64,000 bases of DNA, taken from NCBI GenBank assembly GCA_017795005.1, contig CP051242.1, positions 248,001-312,000 of the forward strand. The letters are read 5' to 3'. The notes below the pieces were generated by a model. That model saw nothing but the letters and a program-made list of their open reading frames with translations, was not told the DNA's origin and ran no database searches. Position numbers and translations under genes: made by a program. Below, piece by piece: positions 43,811 through 52,711 of this stretch; the first letter of the stretch is position 1; every line of letters starts with the position of its first letter. This DNA is from Balneolaceae bacterium. Its GTDB lineage: Bacteria; Bacteroidota; Rhodothermia; Balneolales; Balneolaceae.

Positions 43811-44267
43811 GAACAGAGCATTAGGAGTCCTGCTATTTTCTATTGCGGGACTTCTTGTTTGGTTTTCTTTCGTTTCTCTATCGGGAGATAATTTTCTAAA
43901 CTTAAATTCAGAATTAATTATTGGCACCCTATCTGCTTCGGTATCGGCATCCTTTGCTTCTTACATTATCTCGCCAAAAATTTACTCTATAAGAAAAGTC
44001 TATGGGTCTTATACTAATGCTTTTGGATATGGTTTTATAATTACTCTGCTAAGTTTTTTGATTGGCTCTTTTATTTTTTGCTTCAACCTAATGCTTGGGG
44101 AATCTTTCGAGATACCAATTTATCTTGGAATTAGCCTTTTTGTTTTTGGTTACTCTTTTTTTATGATGAGTCCTGGCTTGATCTTTGGGGGGCTTACAGG
44201 AGTATTTCTGCTTTATTTAACTACCAAATTAGAAGGTCCATCACTTGCTGCTCAAAAAGAGAAGTAG
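43803..44267 (+). CDS. multi-span membrane protein, last gene of the envelope operon
   Basis: 154 residues. Four hydrophobic segments are visible (LGVLLFSIAGLLVWFSFVSL, IIGTLSASVSASFASYIIS, GFIITLLSFLIGSFIFCFNL, LFVFGYSFFMMSPGLIFGGL). It overlaps the upstream gene by 8 bp, implying coupled translation. Its stop lies 11 bp from the stop of the convergent DoxX-like gene. The family is unknown and it is more A+T-rich than creD. Confidence 0.7.
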   Translation: MNKNRALGVLLFSIAGLLVWFSFVSLSGDNFLNLNSELIIGTLSASVSASFASYIISPKIYSIRKVYGSYTNAFGYGFIITLLSFLIGSFIFCFNLMLGESFEIPIYLGISLFVFGYSFFMMSPGLIFGGLTGVFLLYLTTKLEGPSLAAQKEK

Positions 44268-44277
44268 AAGTTAACTC

Positions 44278-44835
44278 CTACCTACCCACAAAATTCAGCA
44301 TTTGATTTTCCAATAGGACAATCACCGCAACGATAGCCAAAGCGATGCCCAACCTGATTGCTTTGGCTTTTAATTTTAAGGGCTCTCTTTTCTTATTCAG
44401 AAATACTTTTTGGATTGCCTCTATGATCGGTTCCCGGTTGTACATCATCACAAAACAAATTGCAGTGAAATAACTGATGGCACTTAGCATTGCCCCGGTT
44501 GAAATCTCAAAGAAGAAGTCGACCACAATGATATTCATAAGTACAGGAACCAGTATAGCCGCTCCCAAGATTTTGGTTCTGTGAAACAAAAGTAAAAGTG
44601 AGCCCAATATTTGTGTTCCACCTATAAAAAGAATGTATCCATGGGAGTATCCGAAGAATGTCCAGGCAAGATCAAATCCCCCAACTTCGGCAAGGGTTAA
44701 GACCGCGACATCATCCGGAATGCCTCCCTGATAAAACTGCCCTCCCATAAGTTTTCCCGTTCCATAAACTAATAGCATCATTGCGGCATATATTCTGGCT
44801 GCCAGTTCAAGATGGGATAAAATTTTATTCTTCAT
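44278..44835 (-). CDS. DoxX-like membrane protein
   Basis: 185 residues. A DoxX-type four-span core (ARIYAAMMLLVYGTGKLMGG, YILFIGGTQILGSLLLLF, LGAAILVPVLMNIIVVDFFF, LSAISYFTAICFVMMYN) is followed by a basic loop and one extra C-terminal span (IRLGIALAIVAVIVLLENQM). DoxX proteins are small inner-membrane proteins tied to quinone or redox functions; specific roles are seldom known. Transcribed alone from the minus strand, divergent from the SnoaL gene. Confidence 0.72.
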   Translation of the reverse strand: MKNKILSHLELAARIYAAMMLLVYGTGKLMGGQFYQGGIPDDVAVLTLAEVGGFDLAWTFFGYSHGYILFIGGTQILGSLLLLFHRTKILGAAILVPVLMNIIVVDFFFEISTGAMLSAISYFTAICFVMMYNREPIIEAIQKVFLNKKREPLKLKAKAIRLGIALAIVAVIVLLENQMLNFVGR

Positions 44836-44928
44836 GTGTTCCTCCGGAAATTTTCGGCTCTTCTACTTTTGATATATTAGAGTGTTTCGTTTTAACTCAA
44901 ATGATTCCATTCTTTAACTTTTATCATT

Positions 44929-45399
44929 ATGAACTATCTCCCGATCTCATCTCCAGAAGAACTTCCTGAACGCTTTGTATCGGGATGGAATAACCGGGAT
45001 GTGGATGAGCTTGTTTCCATATTTACCGATGATGCTGAATTTGTTAATGTAGTCGGGCTTTGGTGGCACAACAAAAAAGAAATCAGGAATGCCCATGATT
45101 ATGGGCTTCGGGTTATTTTTAATACTTCTACTCTAAAACTTCAGAAGACCACTATTAAAACTCTATCGGAAAATATCGTCGTTATTCATGCTAAAATGAG
45201 ACTGACTGATCAAAGTCCACATGGCGATGTTGAAACTCCTCAACTTCGTCAAAACCTTTTTTCTTTTGTCGCTCAGCGATTTGATAATGCATGGAAATGT
45301 GTTTCTGCTCACAATACAGATATTGTTCCCGGTGCGGAAACACACATTGTTCAGGAAGATGGTTCAATCAAGGCAGCAAATTACAGGTCCGATTCCTGA
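44929..45399 (+). CDS. SnoaL-like/DUF4440 NTF2-fold protein
   Basis: 156 residues, NTF2-fold: N-terminal helix SPEELPERFVSGWNNRDVDE, then LVSIFTDDAEFVNVVGLWWHNKKEI split by the fold's central strands, and closing strands (VVIHAKMRLTDQ, FVAQRFDNAWKCVSAHNTDI). This is the SgcJ/EcaC type, a pocket protein whose members range from isomerases to unknown binders. No signal peptide. A stand-alone gene divergent from the DoxX-like gene. Start chosen at the ATG just before the conserved helix. Confidence 0.85.
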   Translation: MNYLPISSPEELPERFVSGWNNRDVDELVSIFTDDAEFVNVVGLWWHNKKEIRNAHDYGLRVIFNTSTLKLQKTTIKTLSENIVVIHAKMRLTDQSPHGDVETPQLRQNLFSFVAQRFDNAWKCVSAHNTDIVPGAETHIVQEDGSIKAANYRSDS

Positions 45400-45505
45400 T
45401 TCTCTCAGTAAGCCCGTTTTTTAGAAAAATTTTATTTCTATTTCAGATCCAATTGATTGGTTGTTATACTATATCAAAACATCCTTAATTTTTATTAAGT
45501 GTATT

Positions 45506-45530
45506 TTAATGATATATAGATTATCATTAA
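45506..45530. promoter_or_regulatory. 9-bp inverted repeat upstream of the 92-nt element copy 2
   Basis: TTAATGATA (45506-45514), 7-nt spacer, TATCATTAA (45522-45530). It ends 18 nt before the element at 45549. Copy 1 has a different dyad (22871-22886) that shares the TATCA/TGATA half-site but in the opposite order. The rest of 45400-45548 holds only AT-rich sequence with a minor hairpin (CTTAAT-TTTT-ATTAAG). Confidence 0.45.
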
Positions 45531-45548
45531 TTATATAATTCAATTTAA

Positions 45549-45640
45549 ATTTGGTTGAGGCCACATCTCCGCCGTATATTGGTTTCAGTTACTGAAAAAT
45601 CAGAAGCAGCCAGCTATAAAAAGCAGGCTTTTTTTATGTC
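45549..45640 (+). ncRNA. 92-nt structured element, copy 2 (leader attenuator or sRNA candidate)
   Basis: Same length and order as the element at 22741-22832: ATTTGGTT, a GGC/GCC stem, CCGTAT, TTTCAG-TTA-CTGAAA hairpin (45583-45597), then the terminator AGCC-A-GCT/AGC-A-GGCT with seven T, ending ATGTC. In the 38 bases from after ATTTGGTT through CAGTTACTG, 27 match copy 1; the 3' 46 bases differ only by a few changes and single-base indels. It ends 60 nt before the co-directional gene at 45701. Confidence 0.6.
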
Positions 45641-45700
45641 CGGGAATCAAGCTTCTTTTCTATTCGTTAGATCATTCAAGTATTTAATTTTCAAGCCTCA

Positions 45701-46438
45701 ATGAACTCACCCAGCGGACAGCCTTCCATTGATTTATTTGGCATTACCATCATGGAGCCGATGGTTACACTCACAGACCTGTGGATTACTGCCGTTTGTT
45801 TATATGCTTTCGTAAAACTACTTCAGCTTAATAAACCAGGGAAAGTACACCAGTATATGCGCTGGTATTTTTTGATTATGGGTATAGCGACTTTTTTAGG
45901 AGGGATACTTGGGCATGCTTTTCAATATGCGATAGGGATTGAGTGGAAGTTGCCGGGCTGGTTAATAAGTATGCTTGCTGTAATGGCACTGGAGCGCGCA
46001 TCTATAATGCATGCTCAACCAGTTATTAAAAAATCTTTTGGTCGTTTTTTAGAGGTTGCTAATGTTGTTGAGTTAATCACCTTTGCTGTAATTACCTTTA
46101 TAACTCTAAACTTCTTTTATATTCAGATTCACTCGGCCTATGGGTTGGGCTTGATTGTACTTCCACTTCATTTTCTTGTCTTCCGGAAAACCAGAAACCG
46201 TGGAAGCCGGGTTTTTATTCTTAGTGTTTCATTTTCCTCGTTAGCAGCCCTTTTTTACACCAGCAAAATCGGTCTGGGAATTTGGTTTAACCACCTCGAC
46301 CTCGCTCATACCATCATGGCAATAAGTATGTATTTTTTATACCGTGGTACTTTAGTTCTGGAGGTTACGAAGCCCAAGGATATTCTTGAAGAAAGAAGTA
46401 CATTTACAAATACCATTAATGCTTTAATTAGACGATAA
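45701..46438 (+). CDS. seven-span membrane protein (DUF6962-like)
   Basis: 245 residues with about seven hydrophobic segments (TDLWITAVCLYAFVKLLQL, FLIMGIATFLGGILGHAFQY, GWLISMLAVMALERASIM, LITFAVITFITLNFFYIQI, LGLIVLPLHFLVF, VSFSSLAALFYTSKIGLGIW, HTIMAISMYFLYRGTLVL). A conserved GHAFQY and WFNHLDLAHT resemble uncharacterised Bacteroidota membrane proteins with His residues in spans. Function unknown. The 92-nt structured element precedes it. Two small paralogous genes follow closely. Confidence 0.75.
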   Translation: MNSPSGQPSIDLFGITIMEPMVTLTDLWITAVCLYAFVKLLQLNKPGKVHQYMRWYFLIMGIATFLGGILGHAFQYAIGIEWKLPGWLISMLAVMALERASIMHAQPVIKKSFGRFLEVANVVELITFAVITFITLNFFYIQIHSAYGLGLIVLPLHFLVFRKTRNRGSRVFILSVSFSSLAALFYTSKIGLGIWFNHLDLAHTIMAISMYFLYRGTLVLEVTKPKDILEERSTFTNTINALIRR

Positions 46439-46445
46439 AAGATTT

Positions 46446-46880
46446 ATGGGGTTCTTACGAAAAAAAAAGTCTTCAAATAGTCCTCGTTTAACGAATTCTG
46501 AGCTTCTTCATTGGAAACCCGGTGATTTGATAGAGTCTACAGATTACGGTAAAGTAGAGAAGAAGAATAAATTTCAAACTTTTTTACTTCGTGTAGATGG
46601 GATTCTTCCTACAACCAAATACAATTATAAAAGCATTACTGATGATGGGTTTATAATTATTGAGGAACAAGAAACTCTGCGTCTTTTTAAAATTGAGCTA
46701 AACGAGTTTTTAAAAGACGCAAAGAATATAAGTTACAACAACCGTTCTATTAGTAAAGACCTCGTTAAATCCAGTAGATACATGGAGCTTATTGATGAGT
46801 TTCAGGCTGCATATTTGGAACTTCAGAACGCTGATAATTATTCAACTACTCAAAACTTTGACGAAAAAACAGATAAGTAG
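46446..46880 (+). CDS. small cytoplasmic protein, tandem paralogue 1
   Basis: 144 residues, charged, with no signal or span. A basic head (FLRKKKSSNSPRL) leads into ELLHWKPGDLIE, a middle beta region (YNYKSITDDGFIIIEEQETL) and a C-terminal helix SSRYMELIDEFQAAYLELQN. The next gene encodes a relative with the same landmarks (EILHWREGD, FKSVDETGKIYL, YMELMKNFQQAFDELQ). It starts 7 bp after the membrane protein stop, so probably one operon. No family recognised. Confidence 0.7.
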   Translation: MGFLRKKKSSNSPRLTNSELLHWKPGDLIESTDYGKVEKKNKFQTFLLRVDGILPTTKYNYKSITDDGFIIIEEQETLRLFKIELNEFLKDAKNISYNNRSISKDLVKSSRYMELIDEFQAAYLELQNADNYSTTQNFDEKTDK

Positions 46881-46899
46881 ATTAATAAAATTATAAAAA

Positions 46900-47346
46900 A
46901 TGAGTCTGTTCAGAAATAAAAAGAAAGGAGTTCCTCCGCATACATGGTATCCGGAAATTTTACATTGGCGGGAAGGTGATCGTATCAACTGCTGGAATAT
47001 CGCTCAGTCTCTGACAGGTGAAAAGTTTGATTGGGGTACCTATCGTAAATATTCAGGAAACTCGGGAAGCGGACAGTACATTTTTACTTTTAAAAGCGTG
47101 GATGAAACCGGGAAAATTTATTTATCTGATGAAAATGGAGATCTCGTTTCTTTCCATTTTTTCAAGTTCATAAAATACTCCAGAAATGAAACCCTCAAAT
47201 CCAGAAAACTGGAGCAGCAAGTTACTAATTCTGAGCAGTACATGGAGTTAATGAAAAACTTCCAGCAAGCTTTTGATGAACTTCAGGAAGCGGATAACCA
47301 TCCTAAAAGACTTGGGAGTAATAAAGAGTCCTCATCCTCCGGGTAA
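46900..47346 (+). CDS. small cytoplasmic protein, tandem paralogue 2
   Basis: 148 residues, a diverged duplicate of the preceding gene product: basic head (FRNKKKGVPPH), EILHWREGDRINCW, beta region QYIFTFKSVDETGKIYLSDE, and helix EQYMELMKNFQQAFDELQEA. An insertion of about 15 residues after the HW motif distinguishes it. Nineteen bases separate the two genes. The HW-x-GD motif resembles a small beta-barrel or SH3-like start, but this is speculative. Confidence 0.7.
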   Translation: MSLFRNKKKGVPPHTWYPEILHWREGDRINCWNIAQSLTGEKFDWGTYRKYSGNSGSGQYIFTFKSVDETGKIYLSDENGDLVSFHFFKFIKYSRNETLKSRKLEQQVTNSEQYMELMKNFQQAFDELQEADNHPKRLGSNKESSSSG

Positions 47347-47429
47347 AAATCATAAAATGTGATTCCCGGCTTTGTTTCCATTCTTCAAATTCTGCTTCTT
47401 AAGTTAATTTTCTAATTCACTTTTCCGTA

Positions 47430-48252
47430 ATGAAGAGATCACTAACGATCCTTTCTGTAACTTCTTTGGCAGTAGTTCTGTTTTTTACTGCTTTATTTTT
47501 GAAGGCTGATACTGAAAAACCCATCTCCACAAAAGAAACACCAACCATTGCGTTTATAAACGTCACTGTGATTCCTATGACGGAAGATGGTCTGGTTTTG
47601 GAAAATCAGACCGTAACGGTAAATAGTGGTAGAATTGGGCGTATCATTCCTACAAGGGAAAAACATTTAGCCGGTGGCGCTTATGAATATGAGATTGATG
47701 GTACCAACGCAGGCTCTATGGGAAACTATTATCGGAGCTGGCGACTATGATACAATAAGAAATTATGATGAGCTTAAATACATTCCTCAGGCCTTTCGAA
47801 ATGGGTACAATAATTGGGTTACTAATAATATTGACAACAACGCCAATCTGAATATTGGTGATGCGTTGGATCACGTTGAACTTCGTCGTGAACTCCTTCA
47901 AAAAATTGATGAAGCCGGCGCTTTAATTTTGATGGGCACCGATGCTCCACAATTATTTAGTGTTCCCGGGTTTTCAATTCACCGTGAACTTCCAAAAATG
48001 GTTGAAGCAGGAATGAGTCCTTATGAGATAATTGAATCCGGTACCAGAAACGTAGGAATCTATTTTAAAGACTCGGCTGATTTTGGAACCATTGAAACGG
48101 GTAAACGGACCGATTTAATTTTAGTTGACCGTAATCCTTTGGAAGATGTGAGCAATATTCAAAACAATTCAGGGGTAATGGTTCGCGGAAAGTGGCTTTC
48201 GAAAGAAGTAATCGATAAGAGGCTTTCAGAAATTGAAGTCTCTTATAATTAA
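47430..48252 (+). pseudogene. amidohydrolase pseudogene with large internal deletion
   Basis: The first frame (from ATG 47430) encodes a signal-anchor and the N-terminal beta-sandwich of an amidohydrolase (TIAFINVTVIPMTEDGLVLE, then NSGRIGRI) and stops at 47748. A second frame from about 47700 to 48252 encodes the C-terminal part (LILMGTDAPQLFSVPGFSIH, MVEAGMSPYEIIESGTRNVG, GTIETGKRTDLILVDRNPLE). The middle, including the HxH metal motif, is missing and the frame shifts at the junction near 47705. It therefore cannot be an active enzyme. An intact but different amidohydrolase lies 0.8 kb downstream. Confidence 0.85.
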
Positions 48253-48256
48253 TTGA

Positions 48257-48913
48257 CTATCCACCGATTAAGTCGTTTACCGTATTTTCTACCTTGTTTA
48301 AAATTTGACTTTCAACGGTTTCAGAAACCACATCTTCAATGATCGGTTGCAGAATTTGCTTCATCGTTTGCTGAACTGTATTGGATGAGTTTCTACCAAC
48401 ATCATTAAGCTCTATCTTCGATATTGATGCTTCGGCTCCATTTATTTCGCTAATTTCTGAAGAAACGGTTGCTTTACCTTCTTCCATAAGAAAATAATTG
48501 ATTATCAGTTTCTTTGATGATTCTTCCTCTGAGCTGGCATCAATATTATTACTAAGCTCTTTCAAATTTGCACTACCTCCCTTTTGCTCCAGATAAATCT
48601 CCGGATTCTGTACAATAAGCTCTTCCACAATCACCGTATCTGAAAGCAAACTTCTTAAATTTACTTTCATATTCATCTCTTCAAATCCTATTGCCACCTG
48701 ATTTGAAAAGCCTTCCGGATTAATAACCGCAAGTCCTTCAATTTCGCCGCTCCCATTAAATATGGATATATCCACGTCGCTTACTTTTACTTCTGTTTGT
48801 AATAGTTCTGATGCTGAGCTTTCAATATTCTGTTTTATAATCCCATCTAAAGAGAGTGTTAAAATTATTAGTGTTGCTCCGATTATTCCTGCTATTGTTG
48901 CAAATACTTTCAT
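48257..48913 (-). CDS. AsmA/DUF748-like membrane-anchored protein
   Basis: 218 residues from the ATG at 48913; an ATG at 48973 adds 20 polar residues before the membrane anchor and is less likely. An N-terminal span (IAGIIGATLIILTLSLDGII) is followed by SSASELLQTEVKVSDVDISI and GSGEIEGLAVINPEGFSNQV, the start of an AsmA/TamB-like repeat used in lipid handling at the envelope. The C-terminal third is helical (QQTMKQILQPIIEDVVSETV). Its stop sits 4 bp from the pseudogene end. Confidence 0.78.
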   Translation of the reverse strand: MKVFATIAGIIGATLIILTLSLDGIIKQNIESSASELLQTEVKVSDVDISIFNGSGEIEGLAVINPEGFSNQVAIGFEEMNMKVNLRSLLSDTVIVEELIVQNPEIYLEQKGGSANLKELSNNIDASSEEESSKKLIINYFLMEEGKATVSSEISEINGAEASISKIELNDVGRNSSNTVQQTMKQILQPIIEDVVSETVESQILNKVENTVNDLIGG

Positions 48914-49050
48914 TGTCCTGATTTTAAATATCTTTAAATAATTATATATCCGGACTGGTCTATCTGGTTCCATATTCTATTATTTCAAATTATCTGTTTG
49001 ATCCCGCCTACTTTTTTATAAATTGCGCCGACCTTAACCAATCTTTATCT

Positions 49051-50277
49051 ATGAAGCGAATAAACTCTTTGATCTTTGGGGTACTCTTTGTTGTGATATG
49101 CTCAGCAACTTCTTTAGGACAGTCGACAACTACTTTTTTTACCGGGGCTCATATCATACCAATATCAGGAGATCCAATCGAAAAAGGGGTGCTCGTAATT
49201 AAAGATGGAAAAATCGTCGATATTGCCGATCACCGTTATAAAATTCCTTCAGATGCTCAGGTAGTAAATGTTTCCGGAAAAGTAATAATGCCAGGGCTCG
49301 TTGATACTCATTCTCATATTGGTGAGGGTGATGGAGGCGATCGTTCTTCATCACTTCATCCCGATGTTCGTATTCTTGATGCGATTGACCCAAGAAGTTA
49401 TACGTTTAAAAGGGCCTTAGCAGGCGGAATTACTTCAGCTAATATCATGCCCGGATCCGGTCATCTAATGAGTGGGCAAACCGTATATGTTAAGCTTCGC
49501 AAAGCAAATACCATTGAAGAAATGTTGCTGGTTATTGACGAGGAAAACAATATTTATGGTGACTTAAAAATGGCTAATGGAACAAACCCAATTGGAAATG
49601 GAGCACCTCCAAGACCAGGAACCAGAGCCAAGTCTGCCGCTATGGCTCGTGAATTATTCATTAAGGCTCAGAATTATCAACAGAAAATTGAAGCTGCAGA
49701 TGGGGATGAAAGTAAAATGCCGCCACGTTATCTTCAGATGGAAACGCTGGTTGAAGTATTAGAGGGGAAAAGAACGGTTCATAATCACTCTCGCCGACAC
49801 GATGATATTTTAACCGCCATTCGTCTTCAAAAAGAGTTCGGTTTTCCAATGGTAATTGACGGAGCCGCAGAAGATTATTTAGTTCTGGATGAAATTAAAG
49901 AATCCAGTCATGCTGTCTTTGCTCATCCGCCTATGTTGCGGGCTACCGGTCAGGCAAAAAATGCACCGATGAATCTTACTTCAGCGCTATTTGAAGCTGA
50001 TATTCCTTTTGCTTTCCAAAGTGGCTTTGAAGAATATGTTCCTAAAACAAGGGTGGTGTTATATGAAGCCGCTATTGCTGCTGCCCACGGACTTGATCCG
50101 GAAATAGCGATACAAAAACTGACTATTGATGCCGCCAAACTTCTTGGCATTGCAGATCGTGTGGGTTCATTAGAACGAGGAAAAGATGCCGACTTAGCGT
50201 TGTATGATGGTGACCTTTTTGAATATCTCACTCATGTAACCCATGTAATTATTAACGGAGACCTGGTAACGGAATAA
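49051..50277 (+). CDS. secreted amidohydrolase family protein
   Basis: 408 residues. Signal peptide 1-23 (LIFGVLFVVICSATSLGQ). The metal motif DTHSHIGEGDGG (about 88) provides HxH. Later motifs are HNHSRRHDDILTAIRLQKEF (metal His region), AVFAHPPM, and the composite-domain end RVGSLERGKDADLALYDGDL. It is shorter than relatives of around 430-450 residues, but all the expected blocks are seen. The group includes imidazolonepropionase- and dipeptidase-like enzymes, and the substrate is unknown. It lies 2 bp before the GMC oxidoreductase gene, so co-transcription with the next two genes is likely. Confidence 0.88.
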   Translation: MKRINSLIFGVLFVVICSATSLGQSTTTFFTGAHIIPISGDPIEKGVLVIKDGKIVDIADHRYKIPSDAQVVNVSGKVIMPGLVDTHSHIGEGDGGDRSSSLHPDVRILDAIDPRSYTFKRALAGGITSANIMPGSGHLMSGQTVYVKLRKANTIEEMLLVIDEENNIYGDLKMANGTNPIGNGAPPRPGTRAKSAAMARELFIKAQNYQQKIEAADGDESKMPPRYLQMETLVEVLEGKRTVHNHSRRHDDILTAIRLQKEFGFPMVIDGAAEDYLVLDEIKESSHAVFAHPPMLRATGQAKNAPMNLTSALFEADIPFAFQSGFEEYVPKTRVVLYEAAIAAAHGLDPEIAIQKLTIDAAKLLGIADRVGSLERGKDADLALYDGDLFEYLTHVTHVIINGDLVTE

Positions 50278-50279
50278 CT

Positions 50280-52001
50280 ATGGAGATCATTAAAAAAAGA
50301 AAAGAATATGATGCAGTAATTGTCGGCTCCGGAGCGGGTGGAGGAATGGCAGCAAAAATATTATCCGAATCCGGATTACACGTTGCTGTATTAGAGGCCG
50401 GGCCTTATTTCGATCCGGCGTTAAATGAAAACCGAAGTCAGCTACGACCTTCCTGGGAGTCTCCCAGAAGAGGGGCCAGTACTCCGCTTAGAAACTTCGG
50501 TGACTGGGATGCTGCCTATGGTGGCTGGGAGCTAGATGGAGAACCTTATACAAAAGCAGAAGGAACAGATTTTGGATGGTTTCGATCCAGGATGCTCGGT
50601 GGCAGAACGAATCACTGGGGCAGAATCTCATTACGCTTTGGGCCTCTTGATTTCAAACGAAAGGATTTTGATGGGTTGGGTGATAATTGGCCTATTGGGT
50701 ACGATGATGTAAAGCCCTACTACGATCGTGTTGATAAAATGATCGGAGTTTTTGGAAGTAAAGAGGGGATATTTAACGAACCTGATGGCTTTTTTCTTCC
50801 GCCTCCAAAGCCACGTTTACATGAGATGTTTTATATCAAAGGAGCCAGGAAAGCCGGAATTCCTGTTATTCCTTCCAGGCTATCGATTCTTACAAAGCGG
50901 TTAAATAATGATCGTGGCGTTTGTTTTTATTGCAGCCAATGCAACAGGGCTTGTCAGATTTATGCCGATTTCTCCTCTGGCACCTGTTTAATCTTTCCTG
51001 CTCAGAAATCTACAGGAAGAATCGACCTTTTTGTAAATGCGATGGTTCGTGAAGTGCTCACAAATGGAGAAGGTAAAGCTACGGGCGTTTCATATATCAA
51101 TAAGGAGGATGGTACGGAACAAGAGATAAAAGGAAAAGTTGTGGTAATGGGAGCCTCGGCGTGTAGTACTGCCCGAATCCTTTTGAATTCCAAAAGCTCT
51201 CAACACCCGAATGGCCTTGGTAACAGCAGCGGAGTTATGGGACACTATCTTCACGATTCAACCGGAACCAGCAGGGCTGCCATTGTTCCGGAATTGTTAA
51301 ACCGGAAAACCTACAACGAAGACGGTGTTGGAGGAATGCATGTGTATACTCCATGGTGGCTAAACGAAGCAAAACTGGATTTCCCACGCGGTTATCATCT
51401 TGAAATATGGGGAGGTCTTGGTCAGCCTGGCTATGGATTCGGCTTTAACACTACGGACCTGAATAAGCACTTTGATGGAGTAGTAGGTGGTTATGGCGAC
51501 AAGCTTCGTGATGATGTTCGCAGGTTTTTTGGATCTGTAATGGGAATATCGATGAGGGGCGAAAGTGTACCTCAATTTGATAACTATTGTGAAATTGATC
51601 CAAATGTTGTCGATAAATGGGGAATTCCCGTTTTGAAATTCAACTATAAATGGACCAATTACGAACGGCTTCAGGCTCGCCATTCTCAGGAAACATTTGA
51701 ACAGATTTTCGACGCCATGGGCGCCATTCCTTTAGGAAATAAAGCGGGCGCTGATTCTGATTATGGATTAGCTGCTCCGGGAGTGATTATTCACGAAGTG
51801 GGAACAACCCGAATGGGAGACGATCCAAGAACTTCCGTAACCAACAGCTATCAACAATTGCATGATGCTGATAATGTGTTTGTTGTAGATGGAGGGGTAT
51901 TTGTTTCACAAGCAGATAAAAACCCTACCTGGACTATTATGGCGCTATCGATTAGAACATCAGAATACATCGTTGATCAACTTAAAAAGCAAAACCTCTG
52001 A
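50280..52001 (+). CDS. GMC-family FAD oxidoreductase
   Basis: 573 residues. FAD-binding GSGAGGGMAAKILSESGLHV at the N-terminus, GGRTNHWGR (about 110-118) of the GMC signature, a Cys-rich patch CFYCSQCNRACQIY, and the C-terminal active region HEVGTTRMGDDP then FVVDGGVFVSQADKNPTWT. It resembles the large subunit of gluconate/2-keto or glucose dehydrogenases of the membrane-bound type. The next gene encodes a small-subunit relative. Electrons likely pass to the respiratory chain, but no cytochrome c subunit is in the operon. Substrate probably a sugar or sugar acid. Confidence 0.92.
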   Translation: MEIIKKRKEYDAVIVGSGAGGGMAAKILSESGLHVAVLEAGPYFDPALNENRSQLRPSWESPRRGASTPLRNFGDWDAAYGGWELDGEPYTKAEGTDFGWFRSRMLGGRTNHWGRISLRFGPLDFKRKDFDGLGDNWPIGYDDVKPYYDRVDKMIGVFGSKEGIFNEPDGFFLPPPKPRLHEMFYIKGARKAGIPVIPSRLSILTKRLNNDRGVCFYCSQCNRACQIYADFSSGTCLIFPAQKSTGRIDLFVNAMVREVLTNGEGKATGVSYINKEDGTEQEIKGKVVVMGASACSTARILLNSKSSQHPNGLGNSSGVMGHYLHDSTGTSRAAIVPELLNRKTYNEDGVGGMHVYTPWWLNEAKLDFPRGYHLEIWGGLGQPGYGFGFNTTDLNKHFDGVVGGYGDKLRDDVRRFFGSVMGISMRGESVPQFDNYCEIDPNVVDKWGIPVLKFNYKWTNYERLQARHSQETFEQIFDAMGAIPLGNKAGADSDYGLAAPGVIIHEVGTTRMGDDPRTSVTNSYQQLHDADNVFVVDGGVFVSQADKNPTWTIMALSIRTSEYIVDQLKKQNL

Positions 52002-52003
52002 TT

Positions 52004-52711
52004 ATGGACAGAAGAGAAACTATCAAAACTATGTTACTCGGCGCCCTGGGAACCGGGATGCTTATTAATGGATGCACACCGGGTTCAAGCGACCGAAGAA
52101 AATTGCAGGATGTATATGATTTTAGCTCCTACGGTCGAACTCCTGAAGAGAAAGCACGCGACCAAAGAATTTTTAGCGACAATTTCTTTACCGATCATGA
52201 ATTTGAAACGGTTGCTGTTCTTTGTGATTTAATTCTTCCCGCTACCGCAACCGCCGGGGCTGCTTCAGAAGCCTTCGTTCCTGAATTCATCGACTTTGCC
52301 GTTAAGGAGTGGCCGAATCAACAGGAGGATTTCCGCAAGGGAATTGAGTGGCTTGATACCTACTCGAAATCCAAAAATGGAAAAGATTTCATTTTTGCTT
52401 CTGCAGAAAATCAGAAAATTATTCTGGATGAAATTGCCTATCCCGATAAAGCTACCGAAGTCACTCAGGCCGGCGTTGATTTCTTTACCAAAATGAGAAA
52501 CTTCACGCTTACCGGATATTACACCACCGAAATGGGTTTCAACGATTTAGGATATGTTGGAAACCGACCCAATGTGTGGGATGGGGTTCCACAGGAAGTA
52601 CTGGACGACCTTAATATGAGTTATGAAGAAGAATGGTTGACCAAGTGCGTAGACCAAAGTAAGCGTAATGACACTGCTGAATGGGATGAGGATGGGAACC
52701 TGTTGACGTGA
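52004..52711 (+). CDS. gluconate 2-dehydrogenase subunit 3 family protein, Tat-exported
   Basis: 235 residues, starting 2 bp after the GMC gene. The N-terminus has a twin-arginine signal (DRRETIKTMLLGALGTGMLI) followed by a possible lipobox NGC. The body matches the subunit 3 family with FFTDHEFETVAVLCDLILPA (about 62-81), KNGKDFIFASAENQ, and GYYTTEMGFNDLGYVGNRPN. It helps export or stabilise the GMC subunit across the membrane in a folded state. Overlaps the next frame by 4 bp (GTGA). Confidence 0.92.
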   Translation: MDRRETIKTMLLGALGTGMLINGCTPGSSDRRKLQDVYDFSSYGRTPEEKARDQRIFSDNFFTDHEFETVAVLCDLILPATATAGAASEAFVPEFIDFAVKEWPNQQEDFRKGIEWLDTYSKSKNGKDFIFASAENQKIILDEIAYPDKATEVTQAGVDFFTKMRNFTLTGYYTTEMGFNDLGYVGNRPNVWDGVPQEVLDDLNMSYEEEWLTKCVDQSKRNDTAEWDEDGNLLT

